Assembly: GCA_050725495.1 (NCBI GenBank)
Contig: JBOHHM010000078.1
Span: forward strand, 1-10,657
Source: JBOHHM01 sp050725495
GTDB taxonomy: Bacteria; Pseudomonadota; Gammaproteobacteria; Burkholderiales; Burkholderiaceae_C
Length of the DNA stretch: 10,657 nucleotides
Reading direction: 5' to 3'
This document shows, one piece after another, positions 6,078-10,657 of the stretch. Position numbers and translations under genes: made by a program. How positions within the stretch are numbered: position 1 is the stretch's first letter; the number at the start of each line of letters is the position of its first letter. The notes under the pieces were generated by a model. It saw only the letters and a program-made list of their open reading frames with translations. It had not been told where the DNA came from and did no database searches.

Positions 6078-7945
6078 ATGAGTGAGACCCACGCTCCCCG
6101 CTACCGCCCCCTGCGCTTTGGCGTGACCCGGGTAGACCTGCGCGACGGCCCGGACGGCGTGCGCTACGTGCGCGCCGACCAGCCGCTGCAAGACTACGCC
6201 GCCCGCATCACCGACCGGCTGCTGCATTGGGCCGAATGCGCGCCGCAGCGCAGCTTCATGGCCCAGCGCGTGAGAAACCCGGACGGCACACGCGGCGACT
6301 GGCGTCACATCGGCTACGCCCAGGCACTGGACAGCGCGCGCCGCATCGGCCAGGCGCTGCTGGACCGGGGCCTGAGCACCGAACGGCCGGTGGTGATCCT
6401 CAGCGAAAACGACCTCGAGCATGCCCTGCTGGCCCTGGGTTGCCTCTACGCAGGCGTGCCCTACTGCCCGGCCTCGCCCGCCTACGCCACCATCAGTCAG
6501 GACTTCGCCAAGCTGCGCCACGTGCTGGGCACGCTGACTCCCGGCCTGGTGTTCGCGAGCGACGCGCAGCGCTATGGCCACGCCATCCTGGCAACCGTGG
6601 GCGAAGATGTAGAGGTGGTCACGACCGGGGTGCCGTGCCCGGCCGCGTCACCACCAGCTTCCAGCAACTGCTGGACACCGAAGCCACGCCGGCGGTGGAC
6701 GCCGCCATGCGGGCCACCGGCCCCGACACGATCACCAAGTTCCTGTTCACCTCGGGGTCGACCAAAAACCCGAAGGCCGTGATCAACACCCAGCGCATGT
6801 GGTGCGCCAACCAGCAGCAGATGCGCCAGTCCATGCCGGTGCTGGCCGAAGAGCCGCCAGTGCTGATCGACTGGCTGCCGTGGAACCATACGTTCGGCGG
6901 CAACCACAACGTCGGCCTCGTGCTCTACAACGGCGGCACGCTCTACATCGACGAGGGCAAACCCACGGCGGCGCTGATCGGCGAGACCCTGCGCAACCTG
7001 CGCGAGATAGCGCCCACGCTGTACTTCAATGTGCCCACCGGTTTCGAGGCGATCGCCCAGGCGATGAAAACCGACGACGTCCTGCGCCGCAACTTCCTCT
7101 CGCGCGTCAAGATGTTCTTCTATGCGGGCGCGGCGCTGGCCCAACCGGTCTGGGACAGCCTGTACGAATCCGAGGAGCGCGAGATCGGCGAGCGCATCGT
7201 CATGACCTCGGGGCTGGGCATGACGGAATCGGGCCCTTACGGTCTGTTCGTGACCAGCCCGAATGTGAGCGCCGGCGACCTGGGCGTGCCGACGCCCGGC
7301 CTGGAACTCAAGCTCGTGCCGATCGACGGCAAGGTCGAGATCCGCTACAAGGGCCCCAACGTCACGCCAGGCTACTGGCGCTGGCCCGAGGCCACGGCCG
7401 AGGCCTTTGACGACGAGGGTTTCTTCTGCACCGGCGACGCCGTGCAGTGGATCGACGCCGGCAATCCGCACATCGGGCTCAGGTTCGACGGCCGCATCGC
7501 CGAGGACTTCAAGCTCGCCACCGGCACCTTCGTCAGCGTCGGTCCGCTGCGCGCCAAGATCATTGCGGCCGGCGCTCCCTACATCCAGGACGCGGTGCTG
7601 ACCGGCCTCAATCTCAAGGAGGTCGGCGCCATGGTGTTCCCCACGCCGGCCGTTCGGGCCTTGAGCGGCCTGGACGCCAGCGCGCCGATGGCCGATGTGC
7701 TGTCCAGCGCGCCGGTGATCGCGCACTTCCAGACCGTGATCGATGAACTGGCCCGCAGCGCCACCGGCAGCGCCAACCGCATCGCGCGCATGTGCCTGCT
7801 GGCCGAGCCGCCAACCATCGACCGTGGCGAAGTCACCGACAAGGGCTCGATCAACCAGCGCGCCGTGCTGACGCACCGGGCCCAGACCGTGGAGGCGCTG
7901 CATGCCGACACGCTGCCCACCATTTTGAAACCCCGCCAGCCCTAA
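6078..7945 (+). pseudogene. fcs: Feruloyl-CoA synthase, single-base frameshift near 6627-6630
   Basis: An ATP-dependent, AMP-forming acyl-CoA synthetase that would activate ferulate and related hydroxycinnamates. The first frame (from ATG 6078) codes the N-terminal part up to EDVEVVTTG. The rest continues in the -1 frame from GAVPGRVTTSFQQLL to the stop at 7945. Adding one base to the GGGG run at 6627-6630 restores a 622-residue protein of normal length. In restored numbering it has the phosphate-binding loop TSGSTKNPK (225-233), the adenine motif GLGMTESGP (379-387), the hinge-side motif CTGD with Asp454, FKLATG with Lys479, and the C-terminal catalytic Lys589 in DKGSINQRA. All are intact, so decay is recent or the shift is a sequencing error. 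I see no canonical slippery heptamer for programmed frameshifting. As read, the first frame ends at 6782, before any catalytic motif. The thiolase gene starts 13 bases downstream. Confidence 0.85.
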
Positions 7946-7958
7946 AGGACCCCTCACC

Positions 7959-9209
7959 ATGGCCTCCCAAGGATTTTTCTCCAGCTTCGACGATGTCTGG
8001 ATGCTCGACGGCGTGCGCACGCCGATGGTCGACTATTGCGGCGCGCTCGGCCACATCTCGCCGACCGACCTGGGCATCAAGACCGCGCGCGAGGCGCTGG
8101 CGCGCACCGGCGTGCCGGGCGAGCACATCGGCTCGGTCGTCACCGGCAACATGGCGCCCGGCGACTTTGACCAGTTCTTCCTGCCGCGCCATATCGGCCT
8201 GTACGCCGGCGTGCCGGTGCAGGTGCCGGCCATCATGGCCCAGCGCATCTGCGGCACGGGCTTCGAGCTGTTCCGCCAGGCGGCTGAACATATCCGGGGC
8301 GGCGCGGCCGAGGCGGCGCTGGTGGTCGGCACCGAGAACATGACGCGCAACCCGATCGCGGCCTTCGACCACCGCACCGGCTTCAAGCTCGGCGCGCCGG
8401 TGGGGTTCAAGGACTACATGTGGGAGGCGCTGAAGGACCCGGCCGCCGGCATCAACATGATCCAGACCGCCGAGAACCTGGCCAAGAAATACGGCATCAC
8501 GCGCGAGCAGGCCGACGAATTCGCCTCGCAGTCGTTCGCGCGCGCGGTCGCCGCGCAGGAGAGCGGCTTCCTCGCCGGCGAGATCGTGCCGGTGGTGAGC
8601 GAGAAGTTCGAACTCGAAGGCTACAAAACGCGCGGCATCAAGCTGCAGGGCAAGATCACCGAGGTGACGCAGGACACCCACCCGCGCCTGTCGCCAGTGG
8701 AGGTGCTGGCCAGGCTCAAGCCGGTGCACGAAGGCGGCGTGCAGACCGGCGGCAACAGCTCGGCGCTGGTCGATGCGGCGGCCGCCGCCGTCGTGGCCTC
8801 AGGCAGCTATGCCAAGGCGCACAGCAAGAAGCCGCTGGCGCGCGTCGTCGCCGCCACGGCGGTGGGCGTGCCGCCCGAGATCATGGGCATCGGCCCGGCG
8901 CCGGCGATTCGCCTGCTGCTGGAGCGCACCGGCCTGACGCTGGACCAGATCGGCCGCTTCGAAATCAACGAAGCGCAGGGCACACAAACGCTGGCCGTGG
9001 AGCGCGAGCTGCGCCTGGAGCGCAGCAAGCTCAACGTCAACGGCGGCGCCATTGCGCTGGGCCACCCGCTGGCGGCCACCGGCGTACGCCTGACCATCAC
9101 GGTGGCGCGAGAACTCCAGCGCGCCGGGCTGCGCTGGGGCATTGCCTCGGCCTGCGTGGGCGGCGGCCAGGGCATGGCGCTGCTGATCGAAAACCCCGAC
9201 GCGGCCTGA
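7959..9209 (+). CDS. Thiolase (3-ketoacyl-CoA thiolase / acetyl-CoA acyltransferase)
   Basis: A 416-residue thiolase. In this operon it would cleave 3-keto-3-arylpropanoyl-CoA with free CoA into aroyl-CoA (vanilloyl- or 4-hydroxybenzoyl-CoA) and acetyl-CoA. The nucleophile is Cys98 in QRICGTGFE, the activating His369 lies in GGAIALGHPLAATG, and the acid/base Cys399 lies in SACVGGGQG; all three catalytic residues are in place. The usual NEAFA block reads NEAQG (337-341), and the residue after the nucleophile motif (FELF) differs from common acetoacetyl-CoA thiolases. This may reflect a substrate pocket fitted to an aromatic group. The ATG at 7959 is preceded by AAAGGA (7944-7949), which overlaps the stop of the synthase gene, so translation is probably coupled. 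A plain biosynthetic acetyl-CoA acetyltransferase is less likely given the neighbours. Confidence 0.88.
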   Translation: MASQGFFSSFDDVWMLDGVRTPMVDYCGALGHISPTDLGIKTAREALARTGVPGEHIGSVVTGNMAPGDFDQFFLPRHIGLYAGVPVQVPAIMAQRICGTGFELFRQAAEHIRGGAAEAALVVGTENMTRNPIAAFDHRTGFKLGAPVGFKDYMWEALKDPAAGINMIQTAENLAKKYGITREQADEFASQSFARAVAAQESGFLAGEIVPVVSEKFELEGYKTRGIKLQGKITEVTQDTHPRLSPVEVLARLKPVHEGGVQTGGNSSALVDAAAAAVVASGSYAKAHSKKPLARVVAATAVGVPPEIMGIGPAPAIRLLLERTGLTLDQIGRFEINEAQGTQTLAVERELRLERSKLNVNGGAIALGHPLAATGVRLTITVARELQRAGLRWGIASACVGGGQGMALLIENPDAA

Positions 9210-9225
9210 GCCTGTTTTTCAGTCA

Positions 9226-9288
9226 ATTTCAAATAAAAGTGCTTCCAGCCCTTATTAAGCGGGCGCAAGCAGCTACAAATAACATAGC
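9226..9288. repeat. Comamonadaceae-type intergenic repeat inside the operon
   Basis: An AT-rich segment in the gap between the thiolase and dehydrogenase genes. It runs from AATTTCAAATAAAA through GCTTCCAG (9241-9248) and an imperfect hairpin (GCTT/AAGC and GCCC/GGGC within 9241-9270) to CTACAAATAACATAGC. I recognise the layout from memory as a frequent intergenic element of Polaromonas and Acidovorax relatives. It ends just before the ribosome binding site AGAAGGA (9289-9295), and could cause partial termination or mark an mRNA processing point inside the operon. Confidence 0.6.
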
Positions 9289-9303
9289 AGAAGGATTGCC
9301 ACC

Positions 9304-10068
9304 ATGAACATTCAAGGACAAGCCGCACTCGTCACCGGCGGCGGCTCCGGCCTCGGCGAGGCCACCGCGCGCGAACTGGCCCGGCTGGGCGCCAGGGTCG
9401 CCGTGCTCGACGTGAACCTGGCCAACGCCGAAAAAGTCGCCACTGAAATTGGCGGCGTGGCCTGCCAGTGCGACATCACCAGCGCCGACAGCCTGCAGGC
9501 CGCCATCGCGAAAGCCGCCGCAGCCCACGGGCCGGCGCGCATCCTGATGAACATCGCCGGCATCGGCACGGCCAAGCGTGTGGTCGGCAAGGACGGCAAC
9601 CCGGCACCGCTGGAAGACTTCATCAAGGTGGTCAACGTCAACCTGATAGGCACTTACAATGCCGCCCGCCTGTTCGCCGCCGCGTGCGCCCAGCTCGCGC
9701 CGCTCGAAGACGGCGAGCGCGGCGTGATGGTGTTCACCGCCTCGGTCGCCGCCTTTGACGGCCAGGTCGGCCAGCAGGCCTACAGCGCGTCCAAGGGCGG
9801 CGTGGTCGGCATGACGCTGCCGATGGCGCGCGATCTCGCGCAACACGGCATCCGCGTCTGCACGATCGCGCCCGGCCTGTTCGCTACGCCGCTGATGAAG
9901 ACCCTGCCGGAAGCCGTGCAGGCCTCGCTGGCGGCCAGCATCCCGTTCCCCTCGCGCCTGGGCAAGCCCGAAGAGTTTGCGCAGCTGGCCAGCCACATCG
10001 TCACCAACACGCACCTCAACGGCGAGGTGATCCGCCTCGACGGCGCGCTGCGCATGGCGCCGCGCTGA
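9304..10068 (+). CDS. SDR-family 3-hydroxyacyl-CoA dehydrogenase, HSD10-like
   Basis: A 254-residue classical short-chain dehydrogenase. The NAD-binding loop is TGGGSGLG (11-18); Asp36 at the end of the second strand indicates NAD rather than NADP; NIAG (83-86) replaces the usual NNAG. The catalytic set is Asn113, Ser147, Tyr160 and Lys164 (YSASK). The end, from FPSRLGKPEEFAQL to NGEVIRLDGALRM, is typical of type II 3-hydroxyacyl-CoA dehydrogenases (HSD17B10 group). It would oxidise the 3-hydroxy-3-arylpropanoyl-CoA made by the hydratase to the 3-keto ester for the thiolase. The ATG at 9304 has AGAAGGA eight bases upstream. The 94-base gap before it is longer than the others in the operon and is filled by the repeat. 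The thioesterase gene follows 12 bases after the stop. Confidence 0.88.
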   Translation: MNIQGQAALVTGGGSGLGEATARELARLGARVAVLDVNLANAEKVATEIGGVACQCDITSADSLQAAIAKAAAAHGPARILMNIAGIGTAKRVVGKDGNPAPLEDFIKVVNVNLIGTYNAARLFAAACAQLAPLEDGERGVMVFTASVAAFDGQVGQQAYSASKGGVVGMTLPMARDLAQHGIRVCTIAPGLFATPLMKTLPEAVQASLAASIPFPSRLGKPEEFAQLASHIVTNTHLNGEVIRLDGALRMAPR

Positions 10069-10073
10069 GAGGA
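10068..10073 (+). promoter_or_regulatory. Ribosome binding site that decides the thioesterase start
   Basis: AGAGGA overlaps the last base of the dehydrogenase stop. It lies seven bases from the ATG at 10081 but only four from the in-frame GTG at 10078, so the ATG is preferred. Confidence 0.6.
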
Positions 10074-10080
10074 CCGCGTG

Positions 10081-10500
10081 ATGAGCAAGACCACGGTTTA
10101 CGAAGTGAAGGTGATGTTCGGCGACTGCGACCCGGCCGGCATCGTGTTCTTCCCCAATTTCTCGAAATGGATGGACGCGGCCTCGCTGCATTTCTTCATG
10201 GAATGCGGTGTGCCGCCCTGGCGCGAGCTGGTCAAGACCACGGGCATCATCGGCACCCCGCTGCTGGAGATCCACACCCGATTCATGCGCCCCGCCACCT
10301 ATGGCGAAACGCTGCAGGTCTACACCAGCATCGAGGAATGGCGCAGCAAGGTGTTCATCCAGAAGCACGTGGTCAAGCGCGGCGAGGATCTGCTGTGCGA
10401 AGGCCTGGAGACACGCGCCTTTGTGATTCACCCGCCCGAGGATCCGCACCGCATCAAGGCCATCCCCGTGCCTGAAGACATCAAGGCCAAGTGCGGCTGA
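10081..10500 (+). CDS. 4-Hydroxybenzoyl-CoA-type thioesterase (hotdog fold)
   Basis: A 139-residue single-domain hotdog thioesterase that would hydrolyse the aroyl-CoA left by the thiolase to CoA and the free acid (4-hydroxybenzoate or vanillate). The N-terminal motif FGDCDPAGIVFFPNF places the catalytic Asp at residue 17, the same number as Asp17 of the Pseudomonas CBS3 4-hydroxybenzoyl-CoA thioesterase. That enzyme also shares the following W.DAAS, CG.PPWR and GTP segments (here WMDAAS, CGVPPWR and GTPLLE). EEWRSKVFIQKHV and the ending IPVPEDIKAKC match as well. This is the closest family match in the operon and the strongest hint that the product is a hydroxylated benzoate. The ATG at 10081 is chosen from the ribosome binding site and from residue numbering. 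It is the last gene seen in the operon; a group II intron end follows 38 bases later. Confidence 0.92.
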   Translation: MSKTTVYEVKVMFGDCDPAGIVFFPNFSKWMDAASLHFFMECGVPPWRELVKTTGIIGTPLLEIHTRFMRPATYGETLQVYTSIEEWRSKVFIQKHVVKRGEDLLCEGLETRAFVIHPPEDPHRIKAIPVPEDIKAKCG

Positions 10501-10538
10501 ACCTCGTTGACTAAACCCACTTTCAAACGCAAGTCGGA

Positions 10539-10657
10539 GTAGGAATGCCAGTCACCCAACACCCCCTCCACAGATCCGTACGTGCGGAATTACCGCATAC
10601 GGCTCCTGCCTTGGGTCGTGACGATCAGACGCTGGTTCGGGTAAGGGTGGCAGATGC
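10539..10657 (-). mobile_element. 3' end of a group II intron, probably class C (rest outside window)
   Basis: Read on the minus strand, the sequence ends with a domain V hairpin (10605-10573), then a GT-rich domain VI-like stem (TGTTGG/CTGGCA around GTGA), closing at CCTAC with the last base at 10539. The GGATC closing strand of domain V, followed by TGTGGAGGGGG, is what I recall from bacterial class C introns. The minus-strand sequence 10655-10590 is open for 21 codons to a TAA inside domain V (PYPNQRLIVTTQGRSRMR), and could be the C-terminus of the intron-encoded reverse transcriptase. A second frame is also open, so this is unproved. The intron would extend to the right, beyond the window. 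Confidence 0.75.
10573..10605 (-). ncRNA. Group II intron domain V (catalytic hairpin)
   Basis: A 33-base hairpin on the minus strand. It starts GAGCCGTATGCGG and ends CCGCACGTACGGATC. The AGC catalytic triad is at positions 2-4, the lower stem CCGTAT pairs with GTACGG, the two-base bulge is in its usual place, and the upper GCGG/CCGC stem carries an AT-rich loop in place of GNRA. Apart from the loop it matches the domain V pattern known from Ll.LtrB and other bacterial introns. Confidence 0.8.

Noticed and set aside
5214..6581. A 455-codon minus-strand open frame, and similar long minus-strand frames at 6572-8020 and 9229-10449.
   Set aside because: All mirror well-identified operon genes, are rich in His/Gly/Arg/Ala and cross gene boundaries without sense.
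6621..6640. Programmed -1 frameshifting in the feruloyl-CoA synthase gene.
   Set aside because: There is no X-XXY-YYZ slippery heptamer, and I see no convincing downstream pseudoknot; a one-base loss or sequence error is simpler.
10545..10657. A plus-strand ATG at 10545 with an apparent ribosome binding site (GGAGTAGGA), open to the window end.
   Set aside because: It is antisense to domains VI and V of the group II intron; the structured RNA signal explains the sequence better.
1..10657. CRISPR arrays, tRNA or rRNA genes, and phage genes.
   Set aside because: No regularly spaced direct repeats, cloverleaf sequences, rRNA segments or phage-type proteins were seen on either strand.

Overview
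The window is GC-rich proteobacterial DNA with dense GC3-rich genes. It carries short intergenic repeats built on GCTAT...ATAGC and GCTTCCAG cores, which I associate with Comamonadaceae (Polaromonas, Variovorax, Rhodoferax and Acidovorax relatives). The genus cannot be fixed from the sequence alone.

Left part (1-3274): the C-terminal third of a GMC-family FAD oxidoreductase ends at 579 and is followed by a strong hairpin. After an intergenic stretch of about 300 bases comes a complete stand-alone 1-pyrroline-5-carboxylate dehydrogenase (882-2507, proline/arginine catabolism). It is convergent with, and overlaps by 22 bases, a UbiE-like methyltransferase on the minus strand (2486-3274).

Middle part (3299-5185) is a decayed region. 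A minus-strand aldehyde dehydrogenase of the 2-oxoglutarate-semialdehyde type has lost its N-terminal third and has an internal frameshifting deletion. Directly abutting it is a plus-strand LysR regulator that has lost its DNA-binding domain. The simplest reading is one deletion that removed both 5' ends and the shared divergent promoter. A further 50-codon minus-strand remnant of unknown origin follows.

Right part (5177-10500) is the main interest: one co-directional five-gene operon behind a near-consensus sigma70 promoter with a palindrome in its spacer. Order: crotonase-type enoyl-CoA hydratase, feruloyl-CoA synthase, thiolase, HSD10-like 3-hydroxyacyl-CoA dehydrogenase, 4-hydroxybenzoyl-CoA-type thioesterase. 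Together these could make a complete CoA-dependent beta-oxidative route: hydroxycinnamate -> cinnamoyl-CoA -> 3-hydroxyacyl-CoA -> 3-ketoacyl-CoA -> aroyl-CoA plus acetyl-CoA -> free hydroxybenzoate or vanillate. The better-known ferulate route instead uses a hydratase-lyase to release vanillin. The synthase gene reads as a frameshift (one base short in a G-run at 6627-6630), so the operon is either newly broken in this strain or carries a sequence error.

Right edge (10539-10657): the 3' end of a group II intron (domains V and VI) on the minus strand, probably bacterial class C, sits 38 bases after the last operon gene. The rest of the intron lies outside the window.
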